Below, piece after piece: positions 52,303 to 61,163 of a stretch of DNA of 64,000 nt. Each line of letters starts with the position of its first letter. Position 1 is the first letter of the stretch. The notes beneath the pieces are model-generated. The model was not told the DNA's origin. It saw nothing but the letters and a program-made list of their open reading frames with translations, and ran no database searches. Position numbers and translations under genes: made by a program. The stretch comes from Yoonia vestfoldensis DSM 16212 (GTDB lineage Bacteria > Pseudomonadota > Alphaproteobacteria > Rhodobacterales > Rhodobacteraceae): assembly GCF_000382265.1 (NCBI RefSeq), contig NZ_KB907979.1:124001-188000 (forward strand), in the 5' to 3' direction.

Positions 52303-53619
52303 TTACGCGCGGCCACGCAACATGGCGTTATAGGTGGCTTTCAAGGCGACTTCCTTCATCAGCCAGCTGATCCACAATTCCTCGAGAGGGGCGATCAGGC
52401 CGGGGAAAGACGGCACCAGATTGTTGTTGTAATCAAACTCGATCAGCATGGCGCGCCCGACACGGGTGATCAGCGGGCAAGAGGTATAGCCGGTGTAACT
52501 TGCCGTTCCTTGCTGTCCCTGAATCGCGGCGACCAGATGATCCTCGACCACGGGAACCTGCCATTTGACAGATGCCGCCGTCTTGCCCTTGGGCACACCC
52601 GCGACATCGCCCAGCGCGAAGATGTCAGGATAGCGGAGGTGGCGCAGGGTCTGCATGTCGCATTCGACCCAGCCCTGATCGGTCCATTTGTCGGCCCAGC
52701 TTAGCCCCGATTGCCGGATCACATCAGGCGCGCGCTGCGGCGGGATGACGTGCAGATAATCATAGGGCAGTTCGGCGTCGCCGTCGGGCGTTGTGAAGGT
52801 CGCCAGCTTGCGGCCCGGATCAATGGCGCGCAGCACGTGGTTGTAATGCGCGGTGATTCCCCGCTCGCCAAACAACATCCGCAGCTTTTCCGCGACGATG
52901 GGCACACCGAACAGCGATTGGTTGTTGGCCACGTAATGCATTTCATGCTTGCCGGGCCCTGCGGTGCGGGTCGCGATATCCTCGACCAGAAAGGCGTGTT
53001 TGAGGGGCGCACCGGCACATTTCATCTCGGTCGCGGGGCGTGTGCCCAGACCGATGCCACCTTCGTCGACGAAACGCGATACGGCCTGCCACGTCTTGGC
53101 GGCATATTCCGGCCCCGCATAAAGCGCGCCGATCCCGTTTTCGCCGACCATATCCAGCGAGAAACCTTCAATTGCGTCGTGATCCAACACCAGACCGGGG
53201 GCCACGATCAGGAAATCATAGGCCAGCGTTTCGCCCGTGGTGGTATCCACCGTCTTGGTGATCGGGTCGATGGCAGCAGCGGCGGCGGTAACTAGGGTCA
53301 CACCGCGCGGCAACCAGTCGGTCGTCATTGACTGGGTGTAGGAGGCAGGCTTCAGGCCGGCGGCAACCAGCGACAGGCCAGGCTGATACCAGTGTTCTGC
53401 CCTTGGGTCGAGGATCGTGACCTGCGCGCCCTCCAGCCGGTCGACGAGCCGGTTGGCAAGCGCGGTGCCCGCAGCCCCCGCCCCGATGATGACGATGCGC
53501 GCCTGCGTCTGCACCATGGCGGCACGCGCAGGCTGCACCGCGGCGGCGGTCGCGAGGCCCCCGGCGAAAAGCCCCATGAACGCGCGGCGTGACGCGGTGA
53601 ATTGCGGTTCGTTTTCCAA
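52303..53619 (-). CDS. sqr: Sulfide:quinone oxidoreductase-like flavoprotein with Tat signal
   Basis: A 438-residue FAD protein. The N-terminal SRRAFMGLFAGGLATAAA is a twin-arginine signal. The FAD motif GAGAAGTALA follows at about residues 43-52; ATEMKCAGAPLKHAFLVED and GYTSCPLITRVGRAMLIEFD carry the two conserved cysteines of the SQR family, and DIFALGDVAG is the second FAD motif. It oxidises sulfide and reduces ubiquinone in the periplasm. The start is read as TTG at 53619 because GGAGGG sits exactly six bases upstream and the Tat motif then lies near the N-terminus; no ATG fits. Two regulatory sites lie upstream. Confidence 0.85.
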   Translation of the reverse strand: MENEPQFTASRRAFMGLFAGGLATAAAVQPARAAMVQTQARIVIIGAGAAGTALANRLVDRLEGAQVTILDPRAEHWYQPGLSLVAAGLKPASYTQSMTTDWLPRGVTLVTAAAAAIDPITKTVDTTTGETLAYDFLIVAPGLVLDHDAIEGFSLDMVGENGIGALYAGPEYAAKTWQAVSRFVDEGGIGLGTRPATEMKCAGAPLKHAFLVEDIATRTAGPGKHEMHYVANNQSLFGVPIVAEKLRMLFGERGITAHYNHVLRAIDPGRKLATFTTPDGDAELPYDYLHVIPPQRAPDVIRQSGLSWADKWTDQGWVECDMQTLRHLRYPDIFALGDVAGVPKGKTAASVKWQVPVVEDHLVAAIQGQQGTASYTGYTSCPLITRVGRAMLIEFDYNNNLVPSFPGLIAPLEELWISWLMKEVALKATYNAMLRGRA

Positions 53620-53665
53620 CTCGATCCCTCCCTTGGCCTTGCTGCGCCATCCGGCACGCAAACAC

Positions 53666-53689
53666 ATTTCAATATAAAGATATTTGAAT
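53666..53689. promoter_or_regulatory. Candidate SqrR/BigR-type operator of sqr
   Basis: An AT-rich imperfect inverted repeat: ATTTCAATAT (53666-53675), four bases, then ATATTTGAAT (53680-53689), eight of ten positions pairing. It lies 47-70 bases upstream of the sqr start. SqrR and BigR are persulfide-sensing ArsR-type repressors that bind similar AT-rich palindromes near sqr genes. No such regulator gene is in the window. Confidence 0.5.
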
Positions 53690-53716
53690 ATATGTAGGGA
53701 TCGGGAGGCGCGGGCC

Positions 53717-53730
53717 TTGATCTGGATCAA
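53717..53730. promoter_or_regulatory. FnrL-type binding site
   Basis: TTGATCTGGATCAA is a perfect TTGAT-N4-ATCAA palindrome, the FNR/FnrL consensus. It lies 98 bases before the sqr start and 69 bases before the divergent kinase start, so it could act on either or both. FnrL mediates low-oxygen control in Rhodobacterales. Confidence 0.75.
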
Positions 53731-53798
53731 ACAGCCCTTGGTGGCGTTTTGAAGAAACAGGTCGCACTGCAGCGACAACCGCGTTAGGCTGCCTGAAA

Positions 53799-54464
53799 AT
53801 GAACGAAGAAACGACAGGCATCGCTCTGACCATGCTGACACGTCACGTCTTAGATCTTGCCGACCACCTGCTCGAATTGGACGCGCCGCGCGTGATCGTG
53901 GCGATCGCCGGCGCGCCGGGATCGGGCAAGTCGACCTTTGCCGGTGAACTGGCGCGCAGGCTGAATGCGCGCGGGCGCAGAAGCGTCGTCGTCCCGATGG
54001 ACGGGTTTCATCTGGACAATGCAGTGCTTGAGGCGCGCACTCTTTTGCCGCGCAAAGGGGCGCCTGAAACATTCGATGCCCATGGGTTCATCCGTCTGAT
54101 CAAGGCGATCAAGGCCGGCGAAGAGGTGTTCGCCCCGACCTTTGACCGCACGCGCGACCTGTCCATTGCTGCGGCAATAGCGATTCCCGCCGATGCCCGC
54201 GTTGTCATCGCAGAGGGCAATTATCTGATGTTCGACGAAGCGCCTTGGTCGGAACTGGCCGCCCTTTGGGACGTTTCAGTGCGGTTGGACGTCCCAATGC
54301 CGGAGCTGCGCGCGCGCCTGATTCAGCGTTGGCTGAGCCAGAACCTGTCGCGCGCGGTCGCCACCCGCCGCGCCGAAGGCAACGACATTCCCAATGCGCA
54401 GCGCGTCATCGCAAAGGCTTTGCCCTGCGATTTCACTTTTGACGGTCAGCCCGCGCGCGCCTGA
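53799..54464 (+). CDS. Uridine kinase-like P-loop kinase
   Basis: A 221-residue kinase with Walker A GAPGSGKSTF (about residues 38-47), VVVPMDGFHLDN, APTFDRTRDLSIAAAI-type loop and VVIAEGNYLMFDE, the panK/uridine-kinase-like pattern. Similar proteins (FrcK-like, or nucleoside/nucleotide kinase family) occur beside sugar genes; substrate is not evident. It is 21 bases upstream of the phosphoglucomutase gene, suggesting a role in sugar metabolism. The ATG at 53799 has no strong ribosome-binding site, so an internal start (for example 53832) is possible. Confidence 0.75.
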   Translation: MNEETTGIALTMLTRHVLDLADHLLELDAPRVIVAIAGAPGSGKSTFAGELARRLNARGRRSVVVPMDGFHLDNAVLEARTLLPRKGAPETFDAHGFIRLIKAIKAGEEVFAPTFDRTRDLSIAAAIAIPADARVVIAEGNYLMFDEAPWSELAALWDVSVRLDVPMPELRARLIQRWLSQNLSRAVATRRAEGNDIPNAQRVIAKALPCDFTFDGQPARA

Positions 54465-54485
54465 CCTACCGCCAAGAGGTATCCT

Positions 54486-56114
54486 ATGCTGATCCATGAT
54501 ATTCCCACCGCCCCGATTGCGGGCCAAAAGGCAGGCACGTCCGGCCTGCGCCGCAAGACGCGCGAGTATATGGCGCCGTTGTTTCTGGAAAACTACGTGC
54601 AGGCGATCATTGACGGCACCGGAGGGGCGCAGGGCAAGACCTATGTGCTGGGCGGCGACGGGCGGTATTTCAACGCCGAAGCGATCCAGATCATCCTGCG
54701 CATTCTGGCGGGCAATGGCGCGGGCCGCGTGATCGTGGGGCAAGGCGGGGTCTTGTCCACACCCGCCGCCTCGCATCTGATCCGCAAGACCGGCGCGGAT
54801 GGCGGGTTCATCCTGTCCGCGAGCCACAATCCCGGCGGCATCGACGCCGATTTCGGCCTGAAATACAACATGGCCAATGGCGGGCCTGCGACCGAAACCA
54901 TGACGGCGGCCATCGTCGCGGCCAGCGAAAAGATCACCCGCATCCGGATGGCCGACAGCGCGGATATCACGCTGGACGCCTTGGGCGAGGTGACGATCGG
55001 TGCGATCCAGGTCCGCGTGATCGACCCCGTCGACGATTATCTAGCGCTGATGGAGGAATTGTTCGACCTCGACGCCATCGCCGCCCTGGTCGCGGGCGGG
55101 TTCACCCTGCGGTTCGATGCGATGCATGCCGTGACCGGACCCTATGCACGCGCACTGCTGGTCGACCGCTGCGGGGCCAGTCCCGACAGTGTGATGAACG
55201 GAACCCCTCTGCCAGATTTCGGTGGCGGCCATCCCGACCCGAACCCCGTCTGGGCGGCGGATCTGATGGGGCTGATGATGGGCCCCGACGCGCCCGATTT
55301 CGGCGCAGCCAGCGATGGCGACGGCGACCGCAACATGATTGTCGGGCGCGGCTGCTATGTGACGCCCTCTGACAGTCTGGCGCTGATCGCGGACCGCGCG
55401 CATCTGGCGAAAGGCTATGCCCGCGGCTTGGCGGGGGTGGCGCGGTCGATGCCGACCTCGGCCGCGGTGGACCGCGTGGCGGCGGCCAAAGGCATCGCCT
55501 GTTTTGAGACGCCGACGGGTTGGAAATTCTTCGGCAACCTGCTGGATGCTGGCCGCATCACGCTGTGTGGCGAGGAAAGTGCCGGCACCGGATCGGACCA
55601 TATCCGCGAAAAAGACGGGTTGTGGGCGGTACTGATGTGGCTGAACATCATTGCCGTGTCGGGACAATCGGTAGCGGCGCTGATGGCCACGCATTGGCGG
55701 ACTTATGGGCGCAACTATTATTCACGCCATGACTATGAAGACGTGGACAGCGCTGTCGCCGCGTCGCTGATGAGCGATCTGCGCGAGCGTTTGGAAAGCT
55801 TGCCGGGGCAAGGCTTTGCGGGGCTGACCGTGACAAAAGCGGATGATTTCGCCTATGCCGATCCTGTCGATGGCAGCGTGAGTTCCAGCCAAGGCCTGCG
55901 GCTGTTTTTCGAAGGCGGGGCGCGGGCCGTTCTGCGCCTGTCGGGCACGGGCACCAGCGGGGCGACCTTGCGCGTCTATCTTGAACAACTGGTGACGGAT
56001 GGGGACCTGCATCAGGACGCAGGTGACGTGCTGGCCCCTCTGGCGGCGGCGGTCGATGCTGTCGCGGAGATTGCGGCGCGGACGGGACGCACAGCGCCGG
56101 ATGTGAGGACCTGA
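54486..56114 (+). CDS. pgm: Phosphoglucomutase
   Basis: A 542-residue alpha-D-phosphohexomutase interconverting glucose 1-phosphate and glucose 6-phosphate. Landmarks are GTSGLRRKTREYMAP near the N-terminus, the phosphoserine loop FILSASHNPGG (S113), the metal loop ASDGDGDRNMI, the sugar loop CGEESAGTGSDHIREKDG, and the C-terminal RLSGTGTSGATLRVY phosphate-binding loop. Length and order match eukaryote- and proteobacteria-type phosphoglucomutases. AGAGG lies about six bases before the ATG. Confidence 0.95.
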   Translation: MLIHDIPTAPIAGQKAGTSGLRRKTREYMAPLFLENYVQAIIDGTGGAQGKTYVLGGDGRYFNAEAIQIILRILAGNGAGRVIVGQGGVLSTPAASHLIRKTGADGGFILSASHNPGGIDADFGLKYNMANGGPATETMTAAIVAASEKITRIRMADSADITLDALGEVTIGAIQVRVIDPVDDYLALMEELFDLDAIAALVAGGFTLRFDAMHAVTGPYARALLVDRCGASPDSVMNGTPLPDFGGGHPDPNPVWAADLMGLMMGPDAPDFGAASDGDGDRNMIVGRGCYVTPSDSLALIADRAHLAKGYARGLAGVARSMPTSAAVDRVAAAKGIACFETPTGWKFFGNLLDAGRITLCGEESAGTGSDHIREKDGLWAVLMWLNIIAVSGQSVAALMATHWRTYGRNYYSRHDYEDVDSAVAASLMSDLRERLESLPGQGFAGLTVTKADDFAYADPVDGSVSSSQGLRLFFEGGARAVLRLSGTGTSGATLRVYLEQLVTDGDLHQDAGDVLAPLAAAVDAVAEIAARTGRTAPDVRT

Positions 56115-56124
56115 AAAGCTTTCA

Positions 56125-56158
56125 GGCCTCCGGCGGGGATATTTGGGCTCGGAAGATG
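56125..56158 (+). repeat. Intergenic repeat, copy 1
   Basis: A 34-base element starting GGCCTCCGGCGGGGATATTT and ending GCTCGGAAGATG. The same element, with one mismatch, lies inverted at 63818-63851. It is in the gap between two convergent genes (pgm and dctM). Elements of this sequence are widespread after genes in Rhodobacterales as I recall. Confidence 0.75.
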
Positions 56159-56160
56159 GG

Positions 56161-57471
56161 CTAGATCAGGATCAGCGTGATGATCGGGAACATGAGCAGG
56201 ATCACCACGCGGATGATGTCGGAAGCGACGAAGAACAGCACGGCGCGGTAGGTCGCGGTGATCTTTGTGGCGCGGTCCATGCTGTTGATGATGAAGAGAT
56301 TCATCCCCACGGGCGGCGTGATCAACCCGACCTCGACCACGATCAGCACAAGGATGCCGAACCAGATCGCAAGCTCGTCAGGCGTCATCCCGAAATCGAG
56401 GGTCGAGATCACCGGCCAGAAGATCGGCACCGTCAGCAGGATCATCGACAGGCTGTCCATCAGGCAGCCAAGGATCAGGTAGAAGATCAGGATCATCACC
56501 ATGATCGCCATCGGGCTGAACCCCTGCCCCGCGACCCAGGTTGAGAGTTCCTGTGGCACCTGCGTCAGCGCAAGAAACCCGTTGTAAAAGGCCGCCCCCA
56601 GCACGATGAAAAAGATCATGCCTGTGCCGGTTGCGGTCTGCATCACGCTGTCACGCAGCGCCCCCCAGCCAAGCTTGCCCGCGGCCAGCGCGATCAGCCC
56701 GGTGCCTGCCGCGCCCACGGCAGCCCCTTCGGTGGGGGTGAACCAGCCGTTGTAAATGCCGCCCACAACCAGCCCGAAAACCAACAGTACCGGCCAGACC
56801 GGCAGCAAGGCCTGCAAGCGGTCGCGCATCGGCAGGCGGTCTTGCGTACCCGCCTGATCGGGGTAAAGCCGCACGTAGAGCGCAATGGTCACCATATATC
56901 CCAAGGCGGCCAGCAGGCCGGGGATGATCGCGGCTGCGAAAAGCTTGGCGATGTTCTGTTCGGTCAGGATCGCATAGATCACAAGGATCACCGAAGGCGG
57001 GATCAGGATGCCCAGCGTGCCGCCCGCCGCCAGCGTCGCAGTGGCGAACCCGCCCGCATAGCCCGAGCGACGCAACTCGGGCAGTGCCACCTTGCCCATC
57101 GTTGCGGCAGTGGCCAGCGACGATCCGCAGATCGCGCCGAACCCTGCGCAGGCACCCACTGCTGCCATGGCCATGCCGCCTTTGCGGTGGCCGAGAAACG
57201 CGCCCGCCGCACGGAACAAGGCCTGCGACATGCCCGAATGGGTGGCGAATTGCCCCATCAGCAGGAACAGCGGAATGATCGACAGGCTGTAGCTGGAAAA
57301 GGTGGAATAGGTCTCTGATTTCAGCCGCGCCATGAATACGGTGGTCCCGTCGGTGGCCAGCCACAGGCCGCCGATCCCGCAGATGAGCATGGCAAGGCCA
57401 ATCGGCGCGCGCAGAAAGATCAGCCCAAGCAGGACGGGGAAGGACAGAAAGCCGAGGGCAAGATCGCTCAT
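56161..57471 (-). CDS. dctM: TRAP transporter large permease (DctM)
   Basis: A 436-residue membrane protein with about twelve helices, of the TRAP DctM family. Recognisable segments are RAPIGLAMLICGIGGLWLAT, ALFRAAGAFLGHRKGGMAMA, FGAICGSSLATAATMGKVAL, and FTPTEGAAVGAAGTG. With DctP and DctQ it imports an organic acid with sodium. Start ATG at 57471 overlaps the dctQ stop. Downstream, a three-base gap separates it from the intergenic repeat. Confidence 0.92.
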   Translation of the reverse strand: MSDLALGFLSFPVLLGLIFLRAPIGLAMLICGIGGLWLATDGTTVFMARLKSETYSTFSSYSLSIIPLFLLMGQFATHSGMSQALFRAAGAFLGHRKGGMAMAAVGACAGFGAICGSSLATAATMGKVALPELRRSGYAGGFATATLAAGGTLGILIPPSVILVIYAILTEQNIAKLFAAAIIPGLLAALGYMVTIALYVRLYPDQAGTQDRLPMRDRLQALLPVWPVLLVFGLVVGGIYNGWFTPTEGAAVGAAGTGLIALAAGKLGWGALRDSVMQTATGTGMIFFIVLGAAFYNGFLALTQVPQELSTWVAGQGFSPMAIMVMILIFYLILGCLMDSLSMILLTVPIFWPVISTLDFGMTPDELAIWFGILVLIVVEVGLITPPVGMNLFIINSMDRATKITATYRAVLFFVASDIIRVVILLMFPIITLILI

Positions 57472-57998
57472 CCCGTGCGCTTTCCGGTGAGGCTGAGGGC
57501 CGCGCAATAGAGGCTGACGATACAGGCGACACAGGCGGCGGCAAGACAGGCCGCATAGCCCCACCAGACCGGAAACTGCAACAGAAAGGTGGTTTCGCCA
57601 TAGCGCAGTTTATCCTGCATCCCCGCGAACAACCGCCATGTGATCAGCAGGATCACCAGCGCCATCACCACCGACCAGAAAGCCTCCAGCGCCGCATTGG
57701 CGCGGGGTCCAAGCCCTGCGGTAAAGATATCGACCCGCGCATGGGACTGCGTCAGTTGCGTCAGCGGCAAAAAGCTGAACACGGCAAAGGCCATGCCCGC
57801 CTCGACCAGTTCATAGTCGCCTGTGACGGGGCCAAGACCTGCCCCGCGCACCAGATCACCGAACCCCGCCGCCGTCGCCAGCGCGCCGATTTCGCGCCCG
57901 AAGATGCTGGCGCAGACAAGGCAGACCAGCGCGATCAGGACGACCCCGCCCAGAAGTGCCGTGCCTTGGGCAAGGCGGGTGATCAGCAGATGGAACAC
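57468..57998 (-). CDS. dctQ: TRAP transporter small permease (DctQ)
   Basis: A 176-residue membrane protein with four helices (LAQGTALLGGVVLIALVCLV, FAVFSFLPLTQLTQSHARVD, FWSVVMALVILLITWRLFAG, YAACLAAACVACIVSLYCAA), as in DctQ proteins. Start is read as GTG at 57998: GAGGA lies five bases upstream and the first helix follows soon after. A TTG at 58055 would overlap dctP and add nineteen hydrophilic residues. ATGA overlap with dctM. Confidence 0.85.
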   Translation of the reverse strand: MFHLLITRLAQGTALLGGVVLIALVCLVCASIFGREIGALATAAGFGDLVRGAGLGPVTGDYELVEAGMAFAVFSFLPLTQLTQSHARVDIFTAGLGPRANAALEAFWSVVMALVILLITWRLFAGMQDKLRYGETTFLLQFPVWWGYAACLAAACVACIVSLYCAALSLTGKRTG

Positions 57999-58029
57999 GG
58001 GATTCCTCGGGTTGGTGCGCCCGCGCTGT

Positions 58030-59058
58030 CTAGTCGGTGGCTGCGTGCTTGGCAATCAAGGCCGTGGCCGCAGCATAAAGCCCGGTGCCGTCGATCCCTG
58101 CGGCGTCAGCCTCGCCAATCCAGGCGGCGGTCGTGGCGGCGGCGGCGGCGCGCCAGGGGGCAACCTGATCAGGCGTCAGGGTGATGATGGTGTTTCCGGC
58201 CTGTTCGGCCAGCGCGCGGGCAGCGGCATCGCCCGCCTGCTGGGTGCGTCCGGCAAAGGCAGAGAATTCCAGACCGGAATTCGCGTCGATCACGGCTTTC
58301 AGATCATCTGGCAAGGCGTTGTAACTGCTGGTATTCATTGCCAGTATGAAGGTCGCGGCATAGAGCGCCTCGCCCTCAAATTCGGTGTGGTTGGTGACCA
58401 GTTCCTGCACGCGGATCGACGGGGCGACTTCCCAAGGGATCACAGCACCGTCGATCACGCCGCGCGACAAGGCCTCGGGCACGGCAGGCACCGGCATGCC
58501 GATGGCGGTTGCCCCCAGATCGGTCAGCAGGTTGGTGATCACGCGGGTTGGGCCGCGCAGTTTCAGCCCTTCGAGGTCGGCAATCTGTGTCACGGGACGG
58601 TTGGCGTGGATGACGCCGGGGCCGTGCACCCATAGGCCCAAGGGTTTGAACGCGGCGAAATCGCTGTCCATCATCCGTTCCTCGGCCAGTTCCCAAAACG
58701 CACGCGATGTCGCCTCGGCATCCGGCGAAATGAAGGGCAGTTCGAACACTTCAAGCTTCGGGAAACGGCCCGGCGTATAGCCCGGCAGCGTCCAGACGAT
58801 ATCGGCGACACCGTCGATCACCTGATCGATCAGTTGCGGCGGTGTACCGCCCAGTTGCATCGACGGGAAACGGTCGATCCGGATGCGCCCATTGCTGTCG
58901 GCCTCGACCTTGTCGGCCCAGACATCAAGGATATTGGCGGGCACATTGGCCTGCGCGGGCAGGAACTGGTGCAGGCGCAAAGTGACCTCCTGCGCGCTGG
59001 CGGCAGAGCCGATGGCGGCGGCGACAAGGCCAGCGAAAAGACGGCGGGTGATGGTCAT
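58030..59058 (-). CDS. dctP: TRAP transporter solute-binding protein (DctP)
   Basis: A 342-residue periplasmic binding protein with a signal peptide (MTITRRLFAGLVAAAIGSAA, cleavage after ASA). Conserved parts include LHQFLPAQANVPANILDVWA, NGRIRIDRFPSMQLGGTP and the LKLRGPTRVITNLLTDLGAT region with the R that pairs with a carboxylate. So the substrate is probably a carboxylic acid. GGGAGG lies six bases before the ATG. The neighbouring FAH hydrolase suggests an aromatic or keto acid. Confidence 0.92.
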   Translation of the reverse strand: MTITRRLFAGLVAAAIGSAASAQEVTLRLHQFLPAQANVPANILDVWADKVEADSNGRIRIDRFPSMQLGGTPPQLIDQVIDGVADIVWTLPGYTPGRFPKLEVFELPFISPDAEATSRAFWELAEERMMDSDFAAFKPLGLWVHGPGVIHANRPVTQIADLEGLKLRGPTRVITNLLTDLGATAIGMPVPAVPEALSRGVIDGAVIPWEVAPSIRVQELVTNHTEFEGEALYAATFILAMNTSSYNALPDDLKAVIDANSGLEFSAFAGRTQQAGDAAARALAEQAGNTIITLTPDQVAPWRAAAAATTAAWIGEADAAGIDGTGLYAAATALIAKHAATD

Positions 59059-59125
59059 GAGAGCCTCCCTGAAAAACTCGCCGCAGCTTTGCGTCAAGCC
59101 CCGCTGCAGCGCAAGGGCTGTGACG

Positions 59126-59812
59126 TCACACCACGCGGGCTGTGACAGGGGCCAGATCGCCGATCCGCCCTTCCATCAGATCACCGCGCACCACGGCGCC
59201 CACACCCGCAGGCGTGCCCGTCATGATCAGATCGCCGGGCATCAGCGTGTAAAGCGTGGACAGATCCGCGATAATCTCGGGCACCGACCAGACCATGTCG
59301 GACAACAGCGCGCTTTGCCGGATCTCGCCATTGACGGCCAGCGTGATGGGCAGGCTGGCAAGGTCGGCTACATCCGCTGCTGGGGTGATCGGCGCGATGA
59401 TCGCGGCATGGTCGAAATCCTTGCCGGTGTCCCAGGGGCGGCGCTTGTCCTTGGCCTGCGCCTGCAGGTCGCGGCGGGTCATGTCGAGCCCGCAGGCATA
59501 GCCCACCACGATGTCCAGCGCATCGGCAATGGCGATGTCGCGCGCTTCAGCCCGGATAGCCACGACCAGTTCCATCTCGTGATGCAGGTCGTTTGTACGT
59601 GGCGGATAGGGCATGTCCTGGCCCGAAAGCAGCACGGCATGGGCGGATTTCGTGAAATAAAACGGTGCCTCGCGGTCGACCTCGTGGCCCATTTCGGCGG
59701 CATGGGCCGCATAATTCCGCCCGACGCAAAAGATGCGCCCCACGGGGAAACCCGCCGCACCGGTGACGGGAACGACAGGGGCGGGGCGGGGCGGAAACAG
59801 GGTATCGGTCAT
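59126..59812 (-). CDS. Fumarylacetoacetate hydrolase-family protein
   Basis: A 228-residue FAH-family enzyme, close in size and pattern to fumarylpyruvate hydrolase (NagK-like): RIFCVGRNYAAHAAEMGHEV, PFYFTKSAHAVLL, the metal-binding DLHHEMELVVAI, WDTGKDFDHAAI and DLIMTGTPAGVGAV. It would split a 2-oxo acid from aromatic or keto-acid breakdown. It lies 67 bases upstream of dctP on the same strand, so the TRAP transporter may import its pathway substrate. Confidence 0.85.
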   Translation of the reverse strand: MTDTLFPPRPAPVVPVTGAAGFPVGRIFCVGRNYAAHAAEMGHEVDREAPFYFTKSAHAVLLSGQDMPYPPRTNDLHHEMELVVAIRAEARDIAIADALDIVVGYACGLDMTRRDLQAQAKDKRRPWDTGKDFDHAAIIAPITPAADVADLASLPITLAVNGEIRQSALLSDMVWSVPEIIADLSTLYTLMPGDLIMTGTPAGVGAVVRGDLMEGRIGDLAPVTARVV

Positions 59813-59928
59813 GATGCTCTCGGGTTGGTGAGTTGATTTCGGCAGGGGTTGCGGATACCCGCAACCGACGTGGTACGATCACCCGGTTCGCCGGGCGAAG
59901 GCAATGCCCCGCAGTATCGGAGACCGAG

Positions 59929-60558
59929 TTGAAAGTTGATTTTCCACCATTGGACGATCTGGTCGCCTGTCCGCAATGCGACACGCTCCATCTGGCGGCA
60001 GACCTGCCCGAGGGCACCCGCGCCGGCTGCCAACGCTGCGGGCATGTCCTCATGTCGACGCAAAAGACAGCCGTCGCGCGGATCATCTCGCTGGCGCTGA
60101 CGGCCTTCGTGCTGATGATCGCCGCAATCAGCTTTCCGTTTCTGGCGCTGGATGCGGGCGGCGTGCGCAACGCGACCTCGGTGATTGACGCGATCCTTGC
60201 GTTCCGCAACGGGCTGGCCTTTCCGCTGGCCATCGCGGTCGGGTTTTTCATCGTCGTGCTGCCGCTGATGCGGCTTGGCGCGCTGATCTATGCGCTGGGG
60301 CCGCTGGTGGCAGGCCGCAAGGCCCGGCCCGGCGCGCGCGCGGCCTTCGGCCTTGCCGAACGGTTGCGGCCATGGAGCATGGCGGAGATTTTCATCGTCG
60401 GCGTCACCGTGGCGCTGATCAAGGTCGCGGGCATGGCCGCCGTGACCATCGGCCCCGCCTTCTGGGCGTTTGCCGGTGTTGTCGTTATCACGATCCTCAA
60501 GGATCAACTGATTTGCAGGTATTCGATTTGGGAAGCACTGGACAAAGCACGGGCCTGA
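59929..60558 (+). CDS. pqiA1: PqiA-family membrane protein, first half
   Basis: A 209-residue protein with a zinc-ribbon (CPQCDTLHLAAD, then CQRCGHVLMS) and four helices of one PqiA half (ISLALTAFVLMIAAISFPFL and others). E. coli PqiA is one chain with two such halves; here each half is a gene. PqiABC moves lipids between the membranes. Start is read as TTG at 59929 since GGAG lies six bases upstream and it gives a natural N-terminus before the zinc ribbon. Stop overlaps the next start as TGATG. Confidence 0.85.
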   Translation: MKVDFPPLDDLVACPQCDTLHLAADLPEGTRAGCQRCGHVLMSTQKTAVARIISLALTAFVLMIAAISFPFLALDAGGVRNATSVIDAILAFRNGLAFPLAIAVGFFIVVLPLMRLGALIYALGPLVAGRKARPGARAAFGLAERLRPWSMAEIFIVGVTVALIKVAGMAAVTIGPAFWAFAGVVVITILKDQLICRYSIWEALDKARA

Positions 60559-61163
60559 TGTCGGCACGCGCGGCAGGTCTTGTGGCCTGCCGGAACTGCG
60601 GACAGGTCCATCAACTGGACACGCTGCGCTGCAAACGCTGCGACAGCACGTTGCAAAGCCGTGACAGCCAGAGCCTGCAAAAGGTCTGGGCCTGGCTGGT
60701 GGCTGGCATGATCGCCTATGTGCCCGCCAATCTCTATCCGATGCTGCTGACCTCGACCCTGACGGATCGCAGCGAAAGCACCATCATCGGCGGTGTGATC
60801 GAACTTGTGGACTACGGCGCAATCGGGATCGCGCTGGTGGTCTTCGCCGCTTCGGTCCTGATCCCGGTGGGCAAGTTCGCCGCGATCATCTATCTTGCTG
60901 TCTCTGTGCAGCGCGGGTCGGGGCGCAACCGGCACGGCCGGCACAAGGCCTATGACGTGGTCGAATTCATTGGCCGCTGGTCAATGATCGACGTATTCGT
61001 CGTGGCCATCCTTTCGGCGCTGGTCCAGCTTTCGGCCATCGCCACCATCAACCCCGGTATCGCCGCTGTCAGCTTTGCGCTATCGGTCATTTTCACCATG
61101 CTGGCCGCGCAATCTTTTGATCCGCGGCTGATCTGGGACGCGGACAGGACAATCCATGACTGA
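60558..61163 (+). CDS. pqiA2: PqiA-family membrane protein, second half
   Basis: A 201-residue protein repeating the PqiA half: zinc ribbon (CRNCGQVHQLDTLRCKRCDS) and four helices (AWLVAGMIAYVPANLYPMLL; GAIGIALVVFAASVLIPVGK; VFVVAILSALVQLSAIATIN; ISFALSVIFTMLAAQSF-like). The VPANLYPMLL segment is characteristic of PqiA. It pairs with the first half to form the membrane unit and overlaps pqiB by eight bases. Confidence 0.87.
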   Translation: MSARAAGLVACRNCGQVHQLDTLRCKRCDSTLQSRDSQSLQKVWAWLVAGMIAYVPANLYPMLLTSTLTDRSESTIIGGVIELVDYGAIGIALVVFAASVLIPVGKFAAIIYLAVSVQRGSGRNRHGRHKAYDVVEFIGRWSMIDVFVVAILSALVQLSAIATINPGIAAVSFALSVIFTMLAAQSFDPRLIWDADRTIHD

